NCBI GenBank assembly: GCA_027623585.1
Contig: JAQBVK010000034.1
Coordinates: 1-13,259, forward strand
Direction of reading: 5' to 3'
Length of the DNA stretch: 13,259 nucleotides
Origin: Planctomycetota bacterium
Lineage (GTDB): Bacteria; Planctomycetota; UBA1135
The stretch's first letter is position 1. Each line of letters opens with the position of its first letter. The position numbers were made by a program, and so were the translations under genes. Shown piece by piece: positions 6,120 through 13,163 of this stretch. Below the pieces are notes generated by a model. It searched no databases and was not told where the DNA came from. It saw nothing but the letters and a program-made list of their open reading frames with translations.

Positions 6120-7006
6120 CGCTGCGGAGGGCCGGGCGGATGCTCACCGCGAGGATCCGCCGGCCGATCGTGAGGCGGACGCCCCGAGGATTTCTCCTCG
6201 CGTTGTCGCCGTGGTCCACCGGAGTCTCCGCGCTCGGATCCACGATCGGATCCACGATCCATGCCATTCTTCCGCCAATCGCAAGGCGGCGCGAGCATGG
6301 GCTCTCCCCGCTCGAGCCGGCGCACTTCTTCAAAGAAATGCGGGATCGGCAACTCGAGCATCCGTGAACGCTCTTCGGGCCCGATGCCCCGCGACTCCCA
6401 GAAGCCTTCGCGGTGTGCGCGGTCGAGAAAACGCCAGCGATGCACTTGCCCGACCGCCGAGAACAACTCTTCGGCCGGCGCTTCGCGCAGCCACTCGGCG
6501 GCGACGGGACCGATCCAGCCTTCGTTCACGGCCTCTTCGAGTTCACTGCGCACGCGGTCCGAGTGAACCTGCCGCGTGAAGCGTTCCAGACGGCGCGAAC
6601 ACTCTTCGGGCGGAAGATCGCGCAATCCATCGGCCAGTCCGGGATCGCGGCCTTGCCAACGTTCCCCCTTCTCGCGAAAGCGCTCGCGCAGCCGCTCGTC
6701 GAGGAACTGCCGCCGCTGCGCTTCATCCATGGATTCGAAGCGCTCGCGCTCCTCGTCCGTGAGGCGGCGGAACAACATCGAACGCTCGTCCTCGAGCGCA
6801 TCGAAACGCTTGCGCAGAACCTCCTGCGACTTCGGACCGTACTCGCGGTACTTGTGCCAACGCTCGTTCAGGCGTTCGCGCTGCTCGGGACTCATCTGCT
6901 CCCACCACGTCGCAGCCACCTGGACGGAGCGCGGATCTTGAGTCGGAGCCTGAGTCGGAGCCTGCGGAAGGATCGCGAGCGAGACGGCGGCAAGCAGCAA
7001 ACTCAT
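6116..7006 (-). CDS. Exported Arg/Glu-rich helical protein, DUF3106-like, third gene of the sigma operon
   Basis: The protein has 296 residues. A signal-peptide-like N-terminus (SLLLAAVSLAIL) is followed by a QAPTQAPTQ repeat and then a long charged helical region (about 33-235). That region contains segments of the type WEQMSPEQRERLNERWHKY and LTDEERERFESMDEAQRRQF, the pattern of DUF3106 proteins. The tail (about 245-296) is Arg/Gly/Asp/Pro-rich, low-complexity and probably disordered. The ATG at 7006 overlaps the TGA of the preceding gene in an ATGA, so the two are translationally coupled. In several bacteria exported helical proteins of this sort are encoded beside ECF sigma factors; CpxP/RseB-like periplasmic sensing or buffering is a reasonable guess, not shown. 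Two exact 12-base tandem duplications lie inside the gene. Function unknown. Confidence 0.8.
   Translation of the reverse strand: MSLLLAAVSLAILPQAPTQAPTQDPRSVQVAATWWEQMSPEQRERLNERWHKYREYGPKSQEVLRKRFDALEDERSMLFRRLTDEERERFESMDEAQRRQFLDERLRERFREKGERWQGRDPGLADGLRDLPPEECSRRLERFTRQVHSDRVRSELEEAVNEGWIGPVAAEWLREAPAEELFSAVGQVHRWRFLDRAHREGFWESRGIGPEERSRMLELPIPHFFEEVRRLERGEPMLAPPCDWRKNGMDRGSDRGSERGDSGGPRRQREEKSSGRPPHDRPADPRGEHPPGPPQR
6234..6259. repeat. Tandem 12-bp duplication (GGATCCACGATC x2)
   Basis: GGATCCACGATC occurs at 6236-6247 and again at 6248-6259, and the period-12 match extends back to 6234. It encodes DRGS-DRGS in the disordered tail of the DUF3106-like protein, so it keeps the frame. 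Confidence 0.9.
6940..6964. repeat. Tandem 12-bp duplication (AGTCGGAGCCTG x2)
   Basis: AGTCGGAGCCTG occurs at 6941-6952 and 6953-6964, and the period-12 match extends back to 6940. It encodes QAPT-QAPT just after the signal sequence of the DUF3106-like protein. It is the second in-frame 12-bp duplication in this gene. Confidence 0.9.
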
Positions 7007-7407
7007 CGCGGCGCCTCCGGGCTGGCCGGCACGGATTCGAAGATGCCGGCGCCCGTCATGGCTTCAGCCAAGCCGAGTTGAAGATCTGGATCGTTGAGCA
7101 GCTCCCAGGATTCCAGGAGATCCCGGTTCCGCCACATTTCTTCGACCTCGAGCGCTGCCGTGTCTCCCGGTGTCCCGACCAGCACCGGCTTGCGTAGGTT
7201 GGGAGTGCCCATGCCCAGCCAATATCCCAGGCCGAGAATGACCAAGGCGCCGGCGGCGATCGCCATGCGGAGCGGCCACTTATGGACCCCCGTGCGCGGA
7301 GTTTCCGCATGAATTCGGCTCATCAGCCGAATTGCGAAGTCATCCGGCACCTTCTCGCCGGGATGCCGGTCGAGGGCGTCAGAAAGCCAATCGCGAATTT
7401 CGGTCAT
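7003..7407 (-). CDS. Probable membrane-bound anti-sigma factor without a zinc-finger motif
   Basis: The protein has 134 residues: a short cytoplasmic N-terminus (1-44, with VPDDFAIRLMSRIH at 20-33), one transmembrane segment at about 46-66, and a C-terminal part of about 68 residues that should lie outside the membrane. It follows the ECF sigma gene with an ATGA overlap, which is why I start it at the ATG at 7407 rather than at 7422 (MEFGK). The next gene starts in its own ATGA overlap. Position, size and single TM segment are those of ECF anti-sigma factors. The HxxxCxxC motif of zinc-binding anti-sigma domains is absent; there is no Cys in the cytoplasmic part. The functional call is therefore mainly from context, and a different membrane partner of the sigma factor is possible. 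Confidence 0.72.
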   Translation of the reverse strand: MTEIRDWLSDALDRHPGEKVPDDFAIRLMSRIHAETPRTGVHKWPLRMAIAAGALVILGLGYWLGMGTPNLRKPVLVGTPGDTAALEVEEMWRNRDLLESWELLNDPDLQLGLAEAMTGAGIFESVPASPEAPR

Positions 7408-8012
7408 TTTCCCGAATTCCATGCTGCGGAGAGGAGCTCCCGGAGCCTTTCGCGCGCTCGGTGGAGCAAGGATTTGACGGCTTGGGGGCTGATTTCGAGG
7501 ATCGAAGCGATCTCGGTCAGATCGAGGCCATCGTAGTGTTGGAACACCAGGGCAGCGCGTTGGTTCTCCGGGATCGCCTGGAGTGCTTGGCCGATGCGAT
7601 CCGCCCAGATCTCCTGATCGGCCGGTTCCAGCCCGGGGTGCTCCTCCGGACTTGCCGCCTCCAGGGGGCGGCCTTCCGGATCCAAGGGCAGCGGGCGTAA
7701 AGGTTTACGCGCGTTGTCGCGGATGCGGTTCAGGGCCAGGTTGTAGGTCACCCGGTAGAGATAGGTCGTGAATCGGCCCTTGGGCCGGAAACGATCTCGC
7801 CCACGCCACACTCTCAGGAAGGCTTCTTGGGCCAAGTCCTCGACCGCACCACGCGGTCCGAGGATTCGCCTGAGCATGCCGAAGGCTGCGCCCTGATAAG
7901 CGCGCACCAATTCTTCGAAGGCCGCGGTATCCCCGGTCTGCACACGGAGCATCAGGGCGACCCCCGGATCCGCTTGCCAGCCGGCGGCGTCTTCGCCGCC
8001 CTCCTCAGTCAC
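7404..8012 (-). CDS. ECF-type RNA polymerase sigma factor
   Basis: The protein has 202 residues. Region 2 covers about 30-97 and includes DLAQEAFLRVWRGRDRF (D59-W69 is the core-binding helix) and TTYLYRVTYNLALNRIRD (promoter melting and -10 recognition). Region 4 covers about 145-195, with the helix-turn-helix LTEIASILEISPQAVKSLL near 164-182 that reads the -35. The linker is Pro/Glu-rich, and there is no region 1 or 3. I chose the GTG at 8012 because it has an AACGAGG ribosome site 8 bases upstream and overlaps the end of the signal peptidase gene by 8 nt (GTGACTGA). The open frame extends to 8357, but that part is antisense-type filler. It is followed by the membrane anti-sigma candidate in an ATGA overlap. 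Its promoter targets cannot be read from this window. Confidence 0.92.
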   Translation of the reverse strand: MTEEGGEDAAGWQADPGVALMLRVQTGDTAAFEELVRAYQGAAFGMLRRILGPRGAVEDLAQEAFLRVWRGRDRFRPKGRFTTYLYRVTYNLALNRIRDNARKPLRPLPLDPEGRPLEAASPEEHPGLEPADQEIWADRIGQALQAIPENQRAALVFQHYDGLDLTEIASILEISPQAVKSLLHRARERLRELLSAAWNSGK

Positions 8013-9108
8013 GCCGCCAACCTCGTTCGGTCCAACCCCATCCTCCCCACCGGGTTTTGACCACGCCGAGAATGGACGAGCGGTCCACGGCACCGTAGTG
8101 GCGGGAGTCGCGGCTGTGGGATGGGTTGTCACCGAGCACGAAATACTCGTCAGGTCCAAGGTGAAACACCTCCGCCCCACCATAGGTTCCGGCGGGATCG
8201 AGCAGAACGTCTCGACCGACGCGCACGCGCGTGACGCGCAACGGCCCACGGCCACCGATTCCGGCGTGCGAGAAGTGGCCGAACTCGGGCGGACGATCAG
8301 CGAAGATCGCGGGCGCCGGCGGCTGGAACGCCAAGCCTGTGAGCAGCACGCGATCATCCACCGCGACCGTGAGACATCGGTCCACTGCGGCGAAAAACAG
8401 GCGCCCGTTCGGTGCTGGCGGATCGAGCCTTTGCTCGAAGAGGAGTTCGATCGGCTGCTCCGGCTCGTGTCGCTCCACGCGCAACTCTCCCCCCCCCTCG
8501 AAGAGGCGCGCGCGGAAGGAAGCGCGACTCACGCGCAGCTCGACGTGGACTTCCGCCTGAGAGTCACCAAGCGCGTATTCGAGTTCTAGGCCGAGATCGA
8601 CGGCCGGAAGCGTGCCGGCAATCGTCTCGCCGCGAAGAAGATAGTCCGCAAACGGCGGACGGCGTAGAAAAGCCTGCGCTTCGCCGCGCGGGAGATCCCA
8701 CTCCTGGTTCGTGGAAGTGAAGCCTGCGCGCTCGAGGTCGATGTCCTCCGCGATGCCGGTGCCCTCCGCCTCGATCATCGGCAGCAAGTCCTCGACGCCG
8801 TGCAGCGGGCGAGCGCGCGGCGCACCGTGAGCCCACAAGTCTCCGCCCACGATTTGTACGCTCTCACCGGGTCCGCCGCTCACTCGCTTCACGGCGAGCA
8901 GTCCGCTGTCCGGCTCGCGAAACACCACGACGTCGCCATCGTGCGGATCGCTCCCGCGCAGCAGCACCCAATCGCCGGCCAACAAGCCGGGCTCCATCGA
9001 GTGGCCGACCACTCGGTACGGCCGGCCGATCACCGCAAAGGCCGTTGCGAACACGGCGATCAACGCCAGGAGGACCAGCGTGCGAAGGCGGGGAAGGCGC
9101 AGTGTCAG
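8005..9108 (-). CDS. lepB: Signal peptidase I with a large beta-rich insertion
   Basis: Family knowledge: this enzyme removes signal peptides at the outer face of the cytoplasmic membrane through a Ser/Lys dyad. Numbered from a CTG at 9108 (367 residues), one TM helix (about 10-28) leads into VVGHSMEPGLLAGDWVLL with nucleophile S37. LLAVKRVSGGPGE carries general base K74, and the GDN box is at 326-328 in YFVLGDNPSHSRDSRHYG. Between about 90 and 310 lies an insertion of roughly 220 residues, predicted beta-rich by eye, ending in GIGGRGPLRVTRVRVGRDVL; it is reminiscent of LamG-like inserts in planctomycete signal peptidases. Start: no in-frame ATG or GTG precedes the TM helix. TTG 9063 would cut the anchor to 12 hydrophobic residues, whereas CTG 9108 restores it and forms a CTGA overlap with mgtE. 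This start is an inference. The gene overlaps the sigma factor gene by 8 nt. Confidence 0.88.
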   Translation of the reverse strand: MTLRLPRLRTLVLLALIAVFATAFAVIGRPYRVVGHSMEPGLLAGDWVLLRGSDPHDGDVVVFREPDSGLLAVKRVSGGPGESVQIVGGDLWAHGAPRARPLHGVEDLLPMIEAEGTGIAEDIDLERAGFTSTNQEWDLPRGEAQAFLRRPPFADYLLRGETIAGTLPAVDLGLELEYALGDSQAEVHVELRVSRASFRARLFEGGGELRVERHEPEQPIELLFEQRLDPPAPNGRLFFAAVDRCLTVAVDDRVLLTGLAFQPPAPAIFADRPPEFGHFSHAGIGGRGPLRVTRVRVGRDVLLDPAGTYGGAEVFHLGPDEYFVLGDNPSHSRDSRHYGAVDRSSILGVVKTRWGGWGWTERGWRRD

Positions 9109-10478
9109 AGGATCAAGAGTGAAGAGACTCCGAGGAAGAGTGCGGCGGCCGAAAGGTCGCTGACTCCCATCATGACCGGCCCGGAAACGAGCGCCGGGTC
9201 GAAGCCGGCAGCTTCACTACCGAGCGCGATGAAGGCCGATGCGGTGGCCGACCAACTCACGGCGAGGAACAGCGCGAGGGCGAGCGAGGACGCCGTGGCG
9301 AGATCTTGCAGCAGGAACGCGATCACTGGGCCGGTCACGAGTCCGGCCAGCAAGCCGAGCAGCAGGCCGACGCGAATCTCGTCGAAGAGCACCTCGGCGC
9401 GGCGTCCCGTGGTGATTTGACCGACCGCGATTCCGCGCACCAGCACGGCCGAGGTTTGCATGCCCACCGTGCCGGACATGGCGAGAACGAGAGGCAGGAA
9501 AGAAAGCAGCAGGCCCCACTCGCTGCCGCCGGCGCCGGCCTCGGAGCCGTGAGTGAAGATGTGCACGAGTTTGGAGATCAGCAAGCCGGCCGCAACCGGC
9601 ACGGCGAGCATCGGTGCGCGCCGGAGCACCTTGGTGCGCAGCGCGTCGCTGACGTCGGACTCGCCGCCCGCGCCGGCGAGGAGGAGCGCGTCCTCGGAGC
9701 CCTCTTGTTCGAGCACTTCGAGCGCGTCGTCCGCGGTGACGATGCCAAGGATCGTGCCGCGCGCGTCGACCACCGGAATCGTCGAGAGGTTGTAGTGCAG
9801 CACCCGGCGCGCCACTTCCTCGCGGTCCTCGTCGGACTTCACCTGGATCACGTCAGGATTCATGATCGAGCCGACTTCCTCGTGGATGCCGGACTCGAGC
9901 AGTTCCCGCGTGGACGCCACGCCGAGTAGCATGTCCTTCGGATCGGTGATGTAGATCGAATACACCGTTTCCGCGTCGCCTTCGTTGCGCTTAATGCGCT
10001 TGATCACGTCGCCGACCTTCTCGTCCGCGAGCGCGGTCAGGAACTCGGTGGTCATCATCCCGCCGGCAGTGTCCGGGTCGTACTCGGCCAAATGGCGGAT
10101 GTCGGCAGCGTCCTCGGGCTTGACGAAGCACATCGCCTCGAGGCGGAGCTGCTCGGGCAACTGCTCGAGCACGTCAGTCGCGTCGTCGGCCGGCAGATAA
10201 CCGAGCAGGCGGCCGACCAAGGCCGGCTCCGCGTCGAGCAGCAGCGCGGCTTGGAACTTGATCTCGGTTTCTTCGAGAACCGCCGCGGCCTCCTTCTCCG
10301 GGAGCGCGCGGAAGATGCGGCGCGCCTCCTCCTCTTCGAAGTCCAGCCACATCACGTCCGCGACGTCGGCGGGGTGGAGGCCGCCGATGACCAGCGTGTT
10401 CCCTTCCGGTTCCGACAGCCAGGCCCTCAGCCGCAACAGCGCTTCGTGACGTGCTTGGCGGCGGCGGACGACGGCCAT
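9105..10478 (-). CDS. mgtE: Magnesium transporter MgtE
   Basis: The protein has 457 residues, the usual family length. The N-domain (about 30-145) contains LHPADVADVMWLDFEEEEA, ALPEKEAAAVLEE and GYLPADDATDVLEQLP, and ends in the conserved YDPDTAGGMMTTEF (133-146). Two CBS domains follow (about 147-265), with GSIMNPDVIQVKSDE and LSTIPVVDARGTILGIVTADD. The membrane domain (about 288-457) has five likely helices and includes LAMSGTVGMQTSAVLVRGIA and FDPALVSGPVMMGVSDLSA, where D441 matches the pore aspartate of the family. Family knowledge: a Mg2+-gated homodimeric channel in the inner membrane, closed when Mg2+ fills the N/CBS domains. The 'GGN' of many relatives reads SGT here. The gene is 46 bases after the lipoprotein gene and abuts or overlaps the signal peptidase gene, so its operon mates look unrelated to Mg2+. 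Confidence 0.95.
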   Translation of the reverse strand: MAVVRRRQARHEALLRLRAWLSEPEGNTLVIGGLHPADVADVMWLDFEEEEARRIFRALPEKEAAAVLEETEIKFQAALLLDAEPALVGRLLGYLPADDATDVLEQLPEQLRLEAMCFVKPEDAADIRHLAEYDPDTAGGMMTTEFLTALADEKVGDVIKRIKRNEGDAETVYSIYITDPKDMLLGVASTRELLESGIHEEVGSIMNPDVIQVKSDEDREEVARRVLHYNLSTIPVVDARGTILGIVTADDALEVLEQEGSEDALLLAGAGGESDVSDALRTKVLRRAPMLAVPVAAGLLISKLVHIFTHGSEAGAGGSEWGLLLSFLPLVLAMSGTVGMQTSAVLVRGIAVGQITTGRRAEVLFDEIRVGLLLGLLAGLVTGPVIAFLLQDLATASSLALALFLAVSWSATASAFIALGSEAAGFDPALVSGPVMMGVSDLSAAALFLGVSSLLIL

Positions 10479-10524
10479 TTCAGAGGCATCCTAGCCGCAG
10501 CGTGGCGCGCGAACGATGAGCCGT

Positions 10525-11034
10525 TCAGCGCTGACGACGGAGTCCGGTAACGAACTCCCAGGATTTCTTCACTGGGCGCATCCGCACGCTCCAGGAATCG
10601 TTGCCGACGCGCAGAGTCACGCGGCGCGGGGCAGTTGGCGAACTCGCCGCTTCGACGGTGGCCAGGATGTCCGAGGGCTCAGCGAGCGCGAGCGACACTG
10701 CGAAGCTGCGAACCTCCGCGCTCCACTCCGCCGGCACCTGAAGGCGGCGCGCCTCGGGGGGTAGCCATCGATCGCAGAGCGCGCGGCCGCGCTCGAGCAG
10801 GCGTTGGTAGCGAATCACTTCTGCGGTGACGTCCTGCGAAGCCACCGCGCCCATGCCGGCCGGACCGTCGGCGGCGGCGTTCTCTTCGTCGAGCCACTCG
10901 ATCGCGTGAACGCGCAGCGCGCGCGCAAGATCCTCGACGAGATGCTCGGGGCTGTCCTCGCGGATCTTCGGGTCGTCGCTGCAGGAGAGAACGGCGAGCG
11001 CAGCAACGGCGAGGCTCAAGCGGGCGAGGCGCAT
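10525..11034 (-). CDS. Probable lipoprotein of unknown function
   Basis: The protein has 169 residues. A short signal sequence with two N-terminal Arg and the core LSLAVAALAVLSC ends in a lipobox-like VLSC with C18; Val at -3 is acceptable but not ideal. SDD follows the Cys. The mature part is mixed helix and strand (DSPEHLVEDLARALRVHAIE, then WSAEVRSFAVSLALAEPSDI) and ends in strands rich in Trp and Arg (NDSWSVRMRPVKKSWEFVTGL). I do not recognise a family. The closing strand pattern is faintly like small NTF2-type domains, but that is only an impression. An AGGA ribosome site lies 8 bases before the ATG at 11034. The gene is 28 bases after the secreted-protein gene and 46 before mgtE. Confidence 0.75.
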   Translation of the reverse strand: MRLARLSLAVAALAVLSCSDDPKIREDSPEHLVEDLARALRVHAIEWLDEENAAADGPAGMGAVASQDVTAEVIRYQRLLERGRALCDRWLPPEARRLQVPAEWSAEVRSFAVSLALAEPSDILATVEAASSPTAPRRVTLRVGNDSWSVRMRPVKKSWEFVTGLRRQR

Positions 11035-11062
11035 CCGAGAATCCTAACCCCAGCCGCCGCAA

Positions 11063-11605
11063 TCACTGCGGTGGCAGCAAGTGAAAGCGCGTGGCGCCGC
11101 CTGCTATGAAGCGATCGACGCGGTCGCAGAGTTGCTGAATGGTTTTGTCCACTTCGAGCGGCACGCCGACGGAGCCGGCGGCATCGTTTTGCACGACGCG
11201 GACGTAATTCTCTTCCCACGGTTCCCGCGCGACGCCTTCCTGATCGCCCCAAACGCGCACGAGCTGCCGCTCCGGTAACCATTCACAACGGAGCCTGCCC
11301 ATCGCGACGTTCATCGCGTGACTGCCGTACTTGCGCTTGCCGTCACCGGGAGCGATGCCCTTCGCTAAACGCTTGAAGGCTGCGCTATCCAGCCGTTCCA
11401 CGTAGTGATCCCAGTCGGGCAGATCGCTGATCACTCCACTGAAGCCCAGATCTTCATTGGCTGCGCAATACGTGCGCCAAATCGCCTCCGACTCCGCACG
11501 CGTCTCCTCGAAAATCTGCGCGACCATGCCGACGGGATCCGGCTCCTGCGCGAACGCGAAGCTGCTCAGCAGGAGCGGAACGAGATAAGGCGCGGCGGAG
11601 CGCAC
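11063..11605 (-). CDS. Secreted protein of unknown function
   Basis: The protein has 180 residues, starting at GTG 11605. An AGGA ribosome site sits 7 bases upstream and overlaps the TAG of the glycosyltransferase gene. The signal peptide RSAAPYLVPLLLSSFAFA has a likely cleavage after AFA, before QEPDPVG. The mature part has three Cys (in WRTYCAANED, GRLRCEWLPE and QQLCDRVDRF) and several Trp, with SDLPDWDHYVERLDS and a segment KYGSHAMNVAMGRLRCEW. No catalytic motif or known family is recognisable. It follows the glycosyltransferase by 9 bases and precedes the lipoprotein by 28, so the two unknown exported proteins are probably co-expressed. Confidence 0.75.
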   Translation of the reverse strand: MRSAAPYLVPLLLSSFAFAQEPDPVGMVAQIFEETRAESEAIWRTYCAANEDLGFSGVISDLPDWDHYVERLDSAAFKRLAKGIAPGDGKRKYGSHAMNVAMGRLRCEWLPERQLVRVWGDQEGVAREPWEENYVRVVQNDAAGSVGVPLEVDKTIQQLCDRVDRFIAGGATRFHLLPPQ

Positions 11606-11614
11606 CCGCTCATC

Positions 11615-12439
11615 CTACTCTTGGGAGCGGTTGCCGTGTTTACGGAAGTATTTCCAGGCTGAAGCCAGAAACAGGCGTCGATGCGAGCCGCCTTTGGCGG
11701 CGGTGCCGCCGGGGTTGTGGCGCACGCGCATCTCCGGCAGATAGCGGATGCGTCCGCCGCCGGAGCGCAGCGCGTGACAGAGGTCGAAGTCCTCGAAGTA
11801 GAGGAAGAAGCGTTCGTCGAAACCTCCGGCGGCGCGAAAGGCCGCGGCGCGCAGCAGCATGCAGCAGCCGCTGGCGAGCGGCACGTCCTGCGCGCGCTCG
11901 GAGTCGAGGTCCTCCATCGCATAGTGCGCCAACCGTTCCCGGTTGCGCTGCCGCAGCCAAGCCGGACCGAAGCCGCGGAGAAACAGCGTCCACGGATCCG
12001 GCTCGCGCTTGCAGAGGTGCTGCGGACCGCCGGGGCCGGTGTCCACGCGCGGCGCGATCAGCGCGATCGCTGGATCCGCTTGGAGCGCGCGCAGGCCCTT
12101 GCTCAAAGCCACGGGATCCAGCACGGCGTCGGGGTTCAGAACCAGGAAGCATTCCTCCGCTGCGTCGCGCAAGCCAAGGTTGTGGCCCGCGCTGAAGCCA
12201 CGATTCGCCGCCGGGGTCAGGAGTTCGGCGCGGTAGGCTTGCGCGAGTGCGGTCAGCCGCGCGCGCGCCGACTCGCCAGGGCCGTGATCCACCAGCGTCA
12301 GCCGCATCTTGCCCAGAACCCCGTCCGCTTGGGCGCGCGCCACCGCCTCGTCGAGGGCGCTGAGCACCTCCTCCAGCAACGCGAAGTCGGGCGCGTGCGC
12401 GACCAGCGAGACCGCCAGCCTAGTTGACGGAGGCTTCAT
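11615..12439 (-). CDS. GT2-family glycosyltransferase, WbbL/rhamnosyltransferase-like
   Basis: The protein has 274 residues and no membrane segment. NRGFSAGHNLGLRDA (79-93) is the nucleotide-sugar-binding segment common in WbbL-type GT2 enzymes. NPDA (102-105) takes the place of the DXD metal-binding motif. GCCMLLRAAAFRAAGGFDE followed by RFFLYFEDFDLCHALR (191-225, with the ED pair at 216-217) is the acceptor and catalytic-base region, and VRHNPGGT (239-246) supplies the late conserved His. Family knowledge: these inverting enzymes add a sugar, often rhamnose, from dTDP- or UDP-sugar to a lipid-linked polysaccharide in the cytoplasm. The donor here is not known. The gene overlaps the ABC ATPase gene by 20 bases, and an AGGTGATC ribosome site precedes the ATG at 12439. 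This pairing suggests surface-polysaccharide synthesis and export. Confidence 0.9.
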   Translation of the reverse strand: MKPPSTRLAVSLVAHAPDFALLEEVLSALDEAVARAQADGVLGKMRLTLVDHGPGESARARLTALAQAYRAELLTPAANRGFSAGHNLGLRDAAEECFLVLNPDAVLDPVALSKGLRALQADPAIALIAPRVDTGPGGPQHLCKREPDPWTLFLRGFGPAWLRQRNRERLAHYAMEDLDSERAQDVPLASGCCMLLRAAAFRAAGGFDERFFLYFEDFDLCHALRSGGGRIRYLPEMRVRHNPGGTAAKGGSHRRLFLASAWKYFRKHGNRSQE

Positions 12440-13163
12440 AGGCGCTGATCACCTGCTCGGGATCGCCGTCCATGCGAATCTCGCCATCTTGCAGCCAGAT
12501 CACGCGGTTGGCGACGTCCCGCACGGTTGCCATCGAATGCGAAACCATCACCACGATCGGCGTGCGCAGAATCAATTCCTGCATGCGCTTGACGGCTTTC
12601 TCGCGGAAGGACATGTCGCCGCCGCCGAATACTTCGTCGAGCAACAGGATCTCAGGGTCGACCTCGCAAACCGTTCCGAACGCGAGCCGGGTCACCATGC
12701 CGCGCGAGTAGTACTTGAGCGGCGAGTTGCGGAACTTCTTGAGCTCGGCGAACTCGAAGATCTGCTCAGCGCGCTCGCGCATCTGCTTGGCCGAAATGCC
12801 GAGCAGCGCGCCGGCTTGCACCACGTTTTCCTCGCCGGTGATTTCGGCTTCGAAGCCGAGCCCCATCCGGAACAGCGGCACTGTAAAGCCGCTCACTTCC
12901 ACCGTGCCAGCGGAAGGAGGAAAGATTCCGGCCAACAGGCGCAGCATGGTCGTCTTGCCGGCGCCGTTCGGGCCGATCAATCCGACGCGGTCGCCGGGCC
13001 GGATCTCGAGGCTCACGCCGCGCAGCGCGTGCAACTCCTGATGCTCCTCCACTCCGCCGCGCAGGGCGGACAGGAAGGACAATTTCAAGCTCGGCCGCCG
13101 GTTGGAGTAGAGCCGGTAGGTCAGCCTGACGTCCTTCAGCCGAATGCTCGGAGGCGCGCTCAC
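12420..13163 (-). CDS. ABC transporter ATPase of polysaccharide/teichoic acid export type (Wzt/KpsT/TagH-like)
   Basis: The protein has 247 residues. It carries Walker A GPNGAGKTT (64-72), a signature motif in the form YYSRGM (151-156; most relatives have YSSGM), Walker B ILLLDEV (172-178) followed by FGGGD, and the H-loop VSHS (H209). FRMGLGFEAEITGEENV (98-113) is the stretch typical of polysaccharide-export ATPases ('LGAGF...LTG.EN'). The N-terminal SNRRPSLKLSFLSALRG resembles the interface segment of the same group. There is no C-terminal carbohydrate-binding domain, as in KpsT and short Wzt proteins. It would energise export of a lipid-linked glycan across the inner membrane. The GTG at 13163 overlaps the TGA of the preceding membrane-protein gene (GTGA), so its partner permease is probably just outside the window. 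Confidence 0.93.
   Translation of the reverse strand: MSAPPSIRLKDVRLTYRLYSNRRPSLKLSFLSALRGGVEEHQELHALRGVSLEIRPGDRVGLIGPNGAGKTTMLRLLAGIFPPSAGTVEVSGFTVPLFRMGLGFEAEITGEENVVQAGALLGISAKQMRERAEQIFEFAELKKFRNSPLKYYSRGMVTRLAFGTVCEVDPEILLLDEVFGGGDMSFREKAVKRMQELILRTPIVVMVSHSMATVRDVANRVIWLQDGEIRMDGDPEQVISAYEASVN

Noticed and set aside
7404..8357. A 317-residue version of the sigma factor starting at 8357
   Set aside because: The extra 115 residues lie inside the signal peptidase gene and have no sigma motif. GTG 8012 has a ribosome site and a short overlap.
11681..12427. Open frame on the plus strand opposite the glycosyltransferase
   Set aside because: Ala/Gln/Arg-rich shadow with no motif. The minus-strand glycosyltransferase is unambiguous.
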